A stretch of DNA of 64,000 bases from Burkholderiales bacterium RIFCSPLOWO2_12_FULL_65_40 (lineage in GTDB: Bacteria; Pseudomonadota; Gammaproteobacteria; Burkholderiales; Burkholderiaceae_C), in assembly GCA_001770955.1 (NCBI GenBank), contig MESL01000044.1, positions 1 to 64,000 on the forward strand. Direction: 5' to 3'. The notes under the pieces were generated by a model. That model saw only the letters and a list, made by a program, of their open reading frames with translations, had not been told where the DNA came from and made no database searches. The position numbers and the translations under genes were made by a program. Below, one piece after another: positions 16,592 to 24,372 of this stretch (within the stretch, counting starts at the first letter, position 1; each line of letters starts with the position of its first letter).

Positions 16592-17937
16592 GCGCCCTCC
16601 CCGCCCAGCAGGTGCGCCACGGCGCGGGGGCTGGAAGCGAACCATGCATGGAAGTAGCTGGCGTGCAGGCTGCCCTGCCGGTACAGCGACTCGCCCCCAT
16701 CGGGCGCGCTGGCTTCGCCAGGGCGGCTGCTGCGCGCGATGACCGGCGCACCGCTGACCAGCGTGGAGTAATGAAACGTGTGGCCGCGCAGCACCTCGCC
16801 CGCCACAGGCAACTGCTGCGGCCCCAGCGCGGCCAGGCGTTGGTGCAGCGTGGCCTGGCCGGGCAGCAGGCCCCACAAAGGCTGCACCGCCCCATCGCGC
16901 AATTGCACCGCTTCGCACAGCGCCACCATGCCGCCACACTCGGCCCACAGCGGCAGGCCGGCCTCCAGGTGGCGTTGCAGGTCAGCGCGCAGGCCGGTGT
17001 TGGCGGCAATCTGCGCGGCATGCAGCTCGGGGTAGCCGCCAGGCAGCCACACGGCATCGCAGGGCGGCAAGCGGTCGCCATCCAGCGGCGAGAAGAAGCT
17101 GACGCGCGCGCCGAGCTGCTCCAGCGTCTGCAGGTTGGCGGCGTAGATGAAGCTGAAGGCCGCATCGCGCGCCACGGCCACGCTGCGGCCGGCCAGCAGC
17201 GGCGGCACGGCCTCCGAAGCCTCCGGCGCGGCAAAGTCCACGGCCCAGCGTTGCAGGTCGGAAGCGCTCATCTGCCCCAGCGGTGTGGCGGCCAGCGCGT
17301 CAGCGGCGGCGTCCAGGCGCAGCAGGGCATCACCCAGTTCATGCGCGGCCACCAGGCCCAGGTGGCGCTCGGGCAGCAATGCAGCGCCGCCTTCGCCCAA
17401 TGACACGCGCGCCAGCGCACCCAGCCAGTCCTGCGGGTCGCGCAGGCCGGCCTGCAACATCCCGGCATGGCGTGGGCTGCCCACGCGGTTGGCCAGCACC
17501 CCGGCCCAGGGCAAGCCGGGCCGGTAGTCGCGCAGCCCATGGGCCAGCGCGCCAAAGGTGCCCGCCATGGCCGAGGCATCGACCACAGCCAGCACCGGAA
17601 CGCCGAAGCGCTGGGCCAGGTCGGCGGCGCTCGGGTCGCCGTCGAACAGGCCCATCACGCCCTCGATGAGGATCAGATCCGCCTCACACGCGGCGTCGTG
17701 CAGGCGCCGGGCGCAGTCGGGCGCGCCATTGATCCACAGGTCCAGCGAGTGCACCGGTGCGCCGCTGGCAAGCTGGTGCCAGTGGGGGTCGAGAAAGTCC
17801 GGCCCGCACTTGAACACGCGCACACGCCGGCCCTGACGGACATGCAGCCGCGCCAGCGCGGCCGTCACCGTGGTCTTGCCCTGGCCCGAGGCCGGGGCAG
17901 CCACCAGCAAGGCGGGGCAGGATGCGTGCGTGGACAT
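16588..17937 (-). CDS. cobB: cobyrinic acid a,c-diamide synthase CobB (CbiA)
   Basis: CobB amidates the a and c side chains of (hydrogeno)cobyrinate, using glutamine and ATP. It has an N-terminal P-loop domain (APASGQGKTT, residues 14-23; CGPDFLDPHWH) and a C-terminal glutamine amidotransferase domain with AECGGM (Cys near 334) and the GHTFHYS histidine region. ATG 17937 is preferred, giving 449 residues and an 8-nt gap after btuB; ATG 17961 would overlap btuB. It overlaps cobU by 4 nt. Its presence with CobQ suggests that corrin-ring genes exist elsewhere in the genome, because none lie in this window. Confidence 0.94.
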   Translation of the reverse strand: MSTHASCPALLVAAPASGQGKTTVTAALARLHVRQGRRVRVFKCGPDFLDPHWHQLASGAPVHSLDLWINGAPDCARRLHDAACEADLILIEGVMGLFDGDPSAADLAQRFGVPVLAVVDASAMAGTFGALAHGLRDYRPGLPWAGVLANRVGSPRHAGMLQAGLRDPQDWLGALARVSLGEGGAALLPERHLGLVAAHELGDALLRLDAAADALAATPLGQMSASDLQRWAVDFAAPEASEAVPPLLAGRSVAVARDAAFSFIYAANLQTLEQLGARVSFFSPLDGDRLPPCDAVWLPGGYPELHAAQIAANTGLRADLQRHLEAGLPLWAECGGMVALCEAVQLRDGAVQPLWGLLPGQATLHQRLAALGPQQLPVAGEVLRGHTFHYSTLVSGAPVIARSSRPGEASAPDGGESLYRQGSLHASYFHAWFASSPRAVAHLLGGEGA

Positions 17938-17945
17938 GGCGGGGC

Positions 17946-19859
17946 TTACTGAGGTGCCCATTTCAGGCCGACATACAGCGTTCGGCCTGGCGTGGCATAG
18001 GTGCGGGCCAGTTCGTAGGCCTTGTCACCCAGGTTGTCGATGCGTGCCAGCAGCGTGTAGTCGCGCGCCAGGCGGGTGCTGGCGTAGAGGTTGACGAGCG
18101 TGTAGCCGCCCAGCACCTGGGTGTTGGCATCGTTCTCGAAACGCCGGCCCGAGGCCTGCACCTCGGCGCCCAGCGTCCAGCCGGCGACCTGCGTGTCGGC
18201 GCCGAAGCTGGCGTGGTGCTTGGCGCGGCGCCGCAGTTGCTTGCCGGTGTCGAGGTTGCGCGGGTTCTGCAGGTCAATGGAGCCGTGCCACTGCAGGCCC
18301 GCCCAGTGGTGCGAGGCGGCGAACGTGACGCCCTCGTACTGCGCACGCGCCACGTTGGCGTAGCAGCCGAAGCTGGAGGCGCAGGTGCCCGCGGCACCGA
18401 ACTGGATCAGGTTGCTCAGGCGGTTGCGGTAGACCACGGCCGAGAAGCTGCTGCGGCCTTCGGCGTAGCGCAGGCCCAGTTCGGCGTTGTGGCTGGTTTC
18501 GGGCCGCAGGGTGGCCACGCCGTACTCGCTGAAGCGCTGGTACAGCGTGGGCGCGCGAAAGGCCGTGCCCACCGATGCCGTGGCGCGCCATTGCGACGTG
18601 ATGGCGTAGCCATAGGCCAGGCTGCCGGTGCCCTTGCCGCCGAATTCGCTGTCGTCGTCATGCCGCACATTGAGCTGCACCGTGTGGCCGCCCGCGTTGT
18701 AGCCGTAGCCCAGCGCCAGCGCGTCCTGCGAGCGGCTGCGGTCCAGCGTGGTGCTCCAGGCGTCCAGGGCGGGATTGTTCAGGTGGTCTTCGCGGCGCTC
18801 CAGCGCGGCGCTGAAGCGGTGCGCGCCCAGGCGGTATTCGTTCTGCCACAGGTAGCCGCGCAGGTCGGTTTCGGTGCGGTAGGGCGAGGGGTTGGTTTCA
18901 TAGCGGCTGGCCGAATCGGTGACGGACACACGGGTGCTGTAGGCGTCGGTCCATTGCGCGGCCCAGTGCAGCCCCGCAGTGCGCAGGCGCTGCAGGCTGC
19001 GGTCATCCACCAGGTTGGCGGGCTTGAAGCCCGAGTTGTCGTAGCCGGCATTGAGGCGGCTGGCCAGCAACGTGGCATCCAGCTTGTGGCGCGCGTTGAT
19101 CTGGTAGCCCAGGCGCGCATGGCCTGCGGTGTTGCGGTGGCCGTCGCGGTCGGGGTTGTGCGCGCCGCTGGTCTTGGCGTCAAAGCCGTCGCTGCGCTCG
19201 TGCGACAGGCCCAGCGAATAGTCCAGCGCCTTGTCGGCCCCTGCGGCGCCGCTGATGCCCGCCTCCAGCTTGCGCGTGCCCTGGCTGCCCAGGCCCACGC
19301 CGACGTAGGGCGCGGCGGCGCCTTCGCCCTTGCGCGTGAACAGCTGGACCACGCCGCCAATGGCGTCCGAGCCATACACCGCGGCAGCGGGGCCGCGCAG
19401 CACTTCGATGCGCTCGATCTGCGCCAGCGGAATCTGCTCCCACTGCGCGCCGCCAGTGGATTGCGAGTCCACGCGCACGCCGTCGATGTAAACGGCGGTG
19501 AAACGCGTCTCTGCGCCGCGCACAAACAGGCTGGTGGCATTGCCCACACCGCCGTTGCGCGAAATCTCCACGCCGGGCAGGCGCGCCAGCACATCGGCCA
19601 GGCCGGTGGCGCCGCTGGCCTCGATGGTTTCGCGGTCGACGATGGAGACGTCGGCCACCAGGTCGGCCAGGGGCTGCTCGGTGCGGGTGGCGGTCACCAC
19701 CATGTCCTGCAGCGACGGCATGCGGGCGTTCTGCGCCAGCAGCAAGGGTTGCATCGGCTCCTGCGAGCGGGCCGAAGCAGCGGCAAAAAGGGAAAGGGCT
19801 GCCAAAACGACAGGGCGCAGCGGCACGGCTCGGCGCGCACGAAGGGAACGGTTTTTCAT
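17946..19859 (-). CDS. btuB: TonB-dependent cobalamin receptor BtuB
   Basis: The outer-membrane vitamin B12 receptor. The 637-residue protein from ATG 19859 has a signal peptide (KNRSLRARR then a hydrophobic core), a TonB box DMVVTATR (residues 52-59) and a plug domain with VSIVDRETIEASGATGLADVLARLPG and IERIEVLRGPAAAVYGSDAIGGV. A 22-strand barrel with a BtuB-like FRAPTLYQRFSEYG segment follows. A TTG 18 nt upstream is a weaker start. It is the first gene after the second cobalamin riboswitch and heads the long cobalamin operon. Confidence 0.92.
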   Translation of the reverse strand: MKNRSLRARRAVPLRPVVLAALSLFAAASARSQEPMQPLLLAQNARMPSLQDMVVTATRTEQPLADLVADVSIVDRETIEASGATGLADVLARLPGVEISRNGGVGNATSLFVRGAETRFTAVYIDGVRVDSQSTGGAQWEQIPLAQIERIEVLRGPAAAVYGSDAIGGVVQLFTRKGEGAAAPYVGVGLGSQGTRKLEAGISGAAGADKALDYSLGLSHERSDGFDAKTSGAHNPDRDGHRNTAGHARLGYQINARHKLDATLLASRLNAGYDNSGFKPANLVDDRSLQRLRTAGLHWAAQWTDAYSTRVSVTDSASRYETNPSPYRTETDLRGYLWQNEYRLGAHRFSAALERREDHLNNPALDAWSTTLDRSRSQDALALGYGYNAGGHTVQLNVRHDDDSEFGGKGTGSLAYGYAITSQWRATASVGTAFRAPTLYQRFSEYGVATLRPETSHNAELGLRYAEGRSSFSAVVYRNRLSNLIQFGAAGTCASSFGCYANVARAQYEGVTFAASHHWAGLQWHGSIDLQNPRNLDTGKQLRRRAKHHASFGADTQVAGWTLGAEVQASGRRFENDANTQVLGGYTLVNLYASTRLARDYTLLARIDNLGDKAYELARTYATPGRTLYVGLKWAPQ

Positions 19860-19918
19860 GGAAATCAGTGTCAGCAAACAACCCGCGCCGGCTTCCCCGC
19901 CAGCAAATAGGTGATACG

Positions 19919-19948
19919 GCCGTGCCCGCCATCCAAGGCGCGCACGGC
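19919..19948 (-). promoter_or_regulatory. GC-rich hairpin between riboswitch and btuB
   Basis: Arms 19919-19930 and 19937-19948 form a 12-bp stem with one mismatch and a 6-nt loop (GCCGTGC...GCACGGC). No U-tract follows, so it is not a standard terminator. It lies between the aptamer and the btuB start and may be part of the expression platform. Confidence 0.5.
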
Positions 19949-19954
19949 CACCGT

Positions 19955-20130
19955 GTTGGCCGGTATCCGGGCTGGCGGAACGCCCTCCAACGCCTTCCCA
20001 GGCGCTTGTTCAAGGCGCCCAGTGGCTGAGTGTTGAAGAGAGAATCGGGTGATTCGTCCGCTGACCGTTGCGGGGGCAGCGCAGGCTCGGTGCCGTCATG
20101 GCTGACGGCGACCTCCCTGCTTCCCGTTGA
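19955..20130 (-). promoter_or_regulatory. cobalamin riboswitch upstream of btuB and the long cobalamin operon
   Basis: On the minus strand the AdoCbl aptamer elements appear in order: AACGGGAAGCAGGGAGGTCG, GCTGCCCCCGCAACGGT, the B12-box CAGCCACTGGGC (complement about 20018-20029), GCGCCTGGGAAGGCG, and CCAGCCCGGATACCGGCC as the 3' closing element. It directs btuB and, through tight coupling, probably all genes down to cobQ. High cobalamin should shut down uptake, the CobN/ExbB-like system and queDE together. Confidence 0.93.
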
Positions 20131-20216
20131 ACTGCGGCATGTGAACCACACCGCGAGCACCAACAACGAGGATTTTACGGCGCTTTGCAATGCAACTGCC
20201 TACAATCTGTGGCTCT

Positions 20217-20438
20217 ATGGCCTCTTTGTCTCCCCTCGACCAGATCGCCGAGCGCGTGGAGCGCCTGCTGGTGCGCCACGAGCAACTGCAGCGCACCAAC
20301 GAACTGATGGCCGAACAGGTCGCGGCGCTCACGCAGGAGCGCGACTCCCTGCGCTCGCGCCTGCAGGCCGCCCGCCACCGGATCGACGCCCTGATCGAGC
20401 GCCTGCCCGCCACGCCCGAACCGAAAGACGACGCATGA
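20217..20438 (+). CDS. small coiled-coil protein, ZapB-like (TIGR02449-type)
   Basis: A 73-residue protein from ATG 20217 that is almost entirely a heptad-rich coiled coil (LDQIAERVERLLVRHEQLQR and onward), ending in a Pro/acidic tail. It is the small protein usually found just upstream of zapA in beta- and gammaproteobacteria, likely acting with ZapA/FtsZ at the division site. Its stop overlaps the zapA start (ATGA). The open frame extends 27 nt upstream of the chosen ATG; TACAAT at 20201-20206 looks like a -10 element, which favours the downstream start. Confidence 0.75.
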   Translation: MASLSPLDQIAERVERLLVRHEQLQRTNELMAEQVAALTQERDSLRSRLQAARHRIDALIERLPATPEPKDDA

Positions 20439-20803
20439 AACAGCTCGAGGTGCAGATCATGCAGCAAAGCTATCTGCTGGGCTGCCCCGAAGGCCGCGAG
20501 GCGCGCCTGCTCGATGCGGTCGAACGGGTGGACACGGCCATGACGCGCATCCGCGACGCCGGCAAGGTGCGCGCCCGCGAACGCATCGCCGTGCTGGCCG
20601 CGCTGAACCTGGCGTTCGAACTGGCCGACCGCGAGGCCGCCGAGCTGGCTGCGGCCGCCCAGCCTGCGGTCCCGACACCGGCCAGCACGGAGTTCGGGCC
20701 AGATACCGATCACAGTGGCATCCTGACCGGTGAAGACGAGCGCCTGCAGGCCTTGGTGCGGCGTCTCGACGAAGCCCTGGGCAATGACGGCCGCCTGATC
20801 TGA
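20435..20803 (+). CDS. zapA: cell division protein ZapA
   Basis: ZapA binds FtsZ and promotes Z-ring bundling. The 122-residue protein from ATG 20435 starts KQLEVQIMQQSYLLGCPEG, the conserved ZapA beta-hairpin region, followed by a helix with RERIAVLAALNLAFEL and a C-terminal coiled coil (DERLQALVRRLDEAL). The start overlaps the preceding small coiled-coil gene by 4 nt. The 6S RNA gene follows about 40 nt downstream, the classical zapA-ssrS arrangement. Confidence 0.92.
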   Translation: MKQLEVQIMQQSYLLGCPEGREARLLDAVERVDTAMTRIRDAGKVRARERIAVLAALNLAFELADREAAELAAAAQPAVPTPASTEFGPDTDHSGILTGEDERLQALVRRLDEALGNDGRLI

Positions 20804-20841
20804 ACCACAGACGCAGGGGCCCATAAGGCCTACAATGGCAT

Positions 20842-21012
20842 TGTCTGCGGTGCTGCCGGATTTAATTTCCTTGAACCAATGCTCATTGAGCCCGGGCTTG
20901 GTACATCGCCCGGTGAGCGTGATCATCTCACGTCAGATGAACCCAACGCCTGGCTGCCCTCGCCCACCTGAACCCCCGGTTCAGGATGACGGTCCGGTGG
21001 CATTCGCAGACA
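20842..21012 (+). ncRNA. ssrS: 6S RNA (ssrS)
   Basis: 6S RNA mimics an open promoter and sequesters sigma-70 RNA polymerase. The ends pair as TGTCTGCG (20842-20849) with CGCAGACA (21005-21012), extended inward by GGTGCTGCCGG against CCGGTGGCATT. A large central bubble and a long imperfect hairpin lie between. A TACAAT -10 box at 20831-20836 sits just upstream and a T-run (21016-21021) just downstream. Position after zapA is conserved for ssrS. Length is about 170 nt. Confidence 0.88.
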
Positions 21013-21086
21013 CCCTTTTTTCGTGCGGGTGCCACGGCACCCCATAGCCTCCGCAAGGCACGCGCCTTGCCTCTGTGCCAAGCCCC

Positions 21087-21902
21087 ATGCTCGACCCACT
21101 CCTGATCACCGAACTGGCCCTGCTGGGCCTGTGCACCGGCTTTCTGGCCGGGTTGCTGGGCATTGGCGGAGGCATGGTGCTGGTGCCCTTCCTGACCTAC
21201 TTTCTCGGCCAGCAGCAGGTGGCACCGGGGCTGGCCGTCAAGATGGCCATTGCCACCTCGATGGCCACCATTGTCTTCACCTCGATCTCCAGCGTGCGCG
21301 CGCACCACCAGCGTGGCGCCGTGCGCTGGGACATCGCCCGGCGTCTGGCCCCCGGCATCGTGCTGGGCAGCATGGCCGCGAGCCTGGGCGTCTTTGCGCT
21401 GCTCAAGGGCTCGGTTCTGGCCTTCGTTTTTGCCATGTTTGTCAGCTTCTCGGCCTGGCAGATGCTGCGCAACAAAAAGCCGGCACCCTCACGCCAGTTG
21501 CCGGGCACGGCAGGGCAACTGGCCGCAGGCGGCACCATCGGCTTTCTCTCGGGGCTGGTGGGGGCTGGTGGTGGTTTCGTCAGCGTGCCCTTCATGGTGT
21601 GGTGCAACGTGCCCATCCACAACGCCGTGGCCACAAGCGCGGCACTGGGCTTTCCGATCGCCCTGGCCAACGCCGCAGGCTATGTGCTGAGCGGCCAGTC
21701 GGTCACCGGATTGCCTCCGGCGTCGCTGGGTTATGTGTGGCTGCCGGCGCTCGGGGTGATCGCCTTGTGCAGTGTCTTCACCGCTCCTTGGGGGGCACGC
21801 GCGGCGCACCAGTTGCCTGTGGCAAGGCTCAAGCAGGTGTTCGCCACGCTGCTGATGGCCCTGGCCGCCTACATGTTCTGGAAGAGCTTCACGGCGGGCT
21901 GA
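21087..21902 (+). CDS. TauE/SafE (TSUP) family permease
   Basis: An inner-membrane protein of the sulfite exporter TauE/SafE family (about 271 residues from ATG 21087; GTG 21075 is an alternative). Eight hydrophobic segments fall in two halves, each with the family glycine motif: GLLGIGGGMVLVPFL and GLVGAGGGFVSVPFM. Family members move sulfite, sulfoacetate, thiosulfate or other anions; nothing nearby identifies the substrate. It is a single gene between 6S RNA and the convergent c-di-GMP operon. A GC-rich hairpin without a T-run covers the convergent ends (about 21925-21945). Confidence 0.85.
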   Translation: MLDPLLITELALLGLCTGFLAGLLGIGGGMVLVPFLTYFLGQQQVAPGLAVKMAIATSMATIVFTSISSVRAHHQRGAVRWDIARRLAPGIVLGSMAASLGVFALLKGSVLAFVFAMFVSFSAWQMLRNKKPAPSRQLPGTAGQLAAGGTIGFLSGLVGAGGGFVSVPFMVWCNVPIHNAVATSAALGFPIALANAAGYVLSGQSVTGLPPASLGYVWLPALGVIALCSVFTAPWGARAAHQLPVARLKQVFATLLMALAAYMFWKSFTAG

Positions 21903-21909
21903 GAGTCTT

Positions 21910-24372
21910 TCAGCCTCTGAGGCCGGGGCCTTCGGCCCCCGTCAAGGGCGCCAGGGCGCCCTCCACCAGCAAGAGGGCAAAGTCCGCAGCAGGCAAGGCC
22001 GGCGCGCACAGGTAGCCCTGGTAGTGGTCGCACTGCATTTCCTGCAAGGCGGCGCGCTGTGCCGGCGTTTCCACCCCTTCGGCCACCACGCACAGGTGCA
22101 GTGCCCGCCCCAGATGCACGATGGCGCTGACAATGGCGCGGTCACCGTCGTGGTCCGGCAATCCGCGCACGAAGGACTGATCGATCTTGAGCTTGTGAAT
22201 GGGCAGATTCTTGAGGTACGCCAGGCTCGAATAGCCCGTGCCAAAGTCGTCAATTGCCAGCCCCACCCCCATTGCCGCCACCAGCCCCAACCGCTGGGCA
22301 GCCTCCTGGGCATCCTGCAGCAGGATGGATTCGGTCAGCTCCAGTTCGAGCAGTTCCGGAGGAAGGCTGTTTTCCTGCAACAACCGCGTCAGGCGCTCCA
22401 GAAAATCGGGCTGACGCATCTCCAGTGCCGAGACGTTCACCGACACCACGATCGGCGTGCCGGCCTGCATCCAGCGCGCAGCCTCCTGCACCGCCTGTTC
22501 CAGCACCCAGGCCCCCAGGGTGATGATGTAGCCGGTCTCCTCGGCCAGCGGGATGAAAACCGACGGAGCAATGGCCCCAAGCTCTGCGTCTTGCCAGCGC
22601 AGCAAGGCTTCGGCACCAATGATGCGGCCCGACGCCATGTCCACCTGCGGCTGGTAGTGCACACTCATCTGCTGGCGCCCCAGGGCCTGTCGCATGGCAT
22701 GTTCCAGCTGCATGCGCTCAAGCAGGTTGGCATTCATCTGCGGCTGATAAAAGCCGAAGTTGCCGCGCCCGCGCTCCTTGACCCGGTACATCGCCGTGTC
22801 GGCCTGCTTGATCAGCTCGTCCAGCGTACGGCCGTCCTGCGGATACAGTGCCACGCCAATGCTGCACTGGATGGAAAAGCCCACGCCATCGAGCGTGAAG
22901 GGGCGCCGCATCACATCGAGCATGCGACGCGCCACCTGCTCGGCCCCCATGGCGTCGCCCGCGTGCAGGTACATGGCAAATTCATCGCCTCCGATGCGGC
23001 ACAGCATGTCGGTCTGGCGCAGACAGGTCTGCAGGCGCGAAGCCACGAGCTGCAGAACGCGGTCGCCAAAGAGGTGGTCCAGCGAATCGTTAATGACCTT
23101 GAACCGGTCCAGATCGAGAAAGAGAATGGCAAAACCGGCACCTTCGGGGCTCGCCGACCGTATGGCTGATTCCACCTTTTGCGACAGCAAAAGGCGGTTG
23201 GGCAGACCGGTCAGCACATCGCTGTAGGCCAGTTCGTCAATGCGCTTTTGCGCCGCATGCTGTTGCGTGAGGTCCCTCACAAAGCCGATGCTTTGTTCAA
23301 TGCCCCCATCTTCTCCTCGCAAGGCCACCCAGGAGAGATGCACCGCACACCCGTTTTCCCCTTCGCGGGGAAGCCACAGTTCGCCATTCCAGAGTCCACT
23401 GTGCTGCCAGTCCGACCGCACAGAGTCCAGGAACGGCTGCGCCACGCCCATGCCGAAGAATGCGGTGACCTCCTGGCCCTGCAGACTCTGGCTGGTGCGC
23501 CCCGAGAGCTGCTCGCAGGCCGGATTCAGGCGTGCCAGCCGGTTCTGGCGGTCGGCAATGAAAATGGCGTATGGGCTGGAATCGAAGACCCGGGCCGCCA
23601 GTCGCAGCGCCGCCTGGGCCTGTACCTCCTGGGTGATATCGCGAAACGAATACACCCGTCCGGTGACGCTGGCATGGTTCCACAAAGGCACGCTGCGCCG
23701 TTCGATCACCTGGCCGTCATGCAGCTCGATCACGTCATGGCTGCTGCCCTGCACATCGGCCGCAATGGCGTCGAGCCGCGCCTTGTAGAGCCGGGGATCG
23801 CCCACGCGCGACACAAGGAAAGCATGCACCGATGCATCGTTGCGCTGCAGCAGCAGATCCTGGGGCAAGCCCCAGATCTGTACCAGACGCTGATTGAAGG
23901 CACGCACCGCGCCATCGAGCCCGCAGACCAGCATGCCATCGGCTGCCGAATCGAGCGTGGCCCGCAGCTCGGCCAGCAAGGTTTCCAACCCGCGTTCTGC
24001 GGCCTGTCGGGCACTGCAATCGATCATGGTCACCAACAGCGCCGCCCCGTTCGCTGCCAGCGAAAACGGTGCCACCCGGCGCTCCACCGGGACGAGCTGT
24101 CCGTCAGCGCGCAGCAGGCTGGTCATGGAATGGATACCCAGGGCCATCGCCTCTTCGCTGTCGGCCCAGAAGCACTGGTCCTGGGGCGTTGCCGCCAGAC
24201 GCTGGACGGGCAGGCCCGTCAGCTCCTCGCGCGCCATGCCGACCAGCGCGGCCGCACTCAGATTGGCGAACAGGATGGAGCGCGTGCGCGCATCCACAAG
24301 CCAGATGGCCTCCTGCAGCCCATCAAAGGTGGCTTGCCAGAGAACATCTTGCGAACGGACGTTGACGTTCAC
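21910..24372 (-). CDS. PAS-GGDEF-EAL c-di-GMP turnover protein
   Basis: An 820-residue cytoplasmic signalling protein. Three PAS-like segments (about residues 10-115, 130-250 and 255-370) precede a GGDEF domain with intact RIGGDEF near residue 461 and an EAL domain with AEALLRW near 587 and DDFGTGYSSLAYLKNLP. Both catalytic motifs look intact, so it could act as cyclase, phosphodiesterase or both. No membrane helix is evident; the PAS domains probably sense redox, gas or ligand. It starts with GTG at 24372, overlapping the HD-GYP stop as GTGA, so the two are translated together. Confidence 0.92.
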   Translation of the reverse strand: MNVNVRSQDVLWQATFDGLQEAIWLVDARTRSILFANLSAAALVGMAREELTGLPVQRLAATPQDQCFWADSEEAMALGIHSMTSLLRADGQLVPVERRVAPFSLAANGAALLVTMIDCSARQAAERGLETLLAELRATLDSAADGMLVCGLDGAVRAFNQRLVQIWGLPQDLLLQRNDASVHAFLVSRVGDPRLYKARLDAIAADVQGSSHDVIELHDGQVIERRSVPLWNHASVTGRVYSFRDITQEVQAQAALRLAARVFDSSPYAIFIADRQNRLARLNPACEQLSGRTSQSLQGQEVTAFFGMGVAQPFLDSVRSDWQHSGLWNGELWLPREGENGCAVHLSWVALRGEDGGIEQSIGFVRDLTQQHAAQKRIDELAYSDVLTGLPNRLLLSQKVESAIRSASPEGAGFAILFLDLDRFKVINDSLDHLFGDRVLQLVASRLQTCLRQTDMLCRIGGDEFAMYLHAGDAMGAEQVARRMLDVMRRPFTLDGVGFSIQCSIGVALYPQDGRTLDELIKQADTAMYRVKERGRGNFGFYQPQMNANLLERMQLEHAMRQALGRQQMSVHYQPQVDMASGRIIGAEALLRWQDAELGAIAPSVFIPLAEETGYIITLGAWVLEQAVQEAARWMQAGTPIVVSVNVSALEMRQPDFLERLTRLLQENSLPPELLELELTESILLQDAQEAAQRLGLVAAMGVGLAIDDFGTGYSSLAYLKNLPIHKLKIDQSFVRGLPDHDGDRAIVSAIVHLGRALHLCVVAEGVETPAQRAALQEMQCDHYQGYLCAPALPAADFALLLVEGALAPLTGAEGPGLRG

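Noticed and set aside
17922-19910. 662-codon plus-strand frame opposite btuB
   Set aside because: Antisense shadow; the minus strand encodes a full TonB-dependent receptor.
21920-21950. GC hairpin at the convergent ends of the TauE gene and the GGDEF/EAL gene as a terminator
   Set aside because: The stem is good but no T-run follows on either strand, and it lies inside the 3' coding end of the GGDEF/EAL gene.
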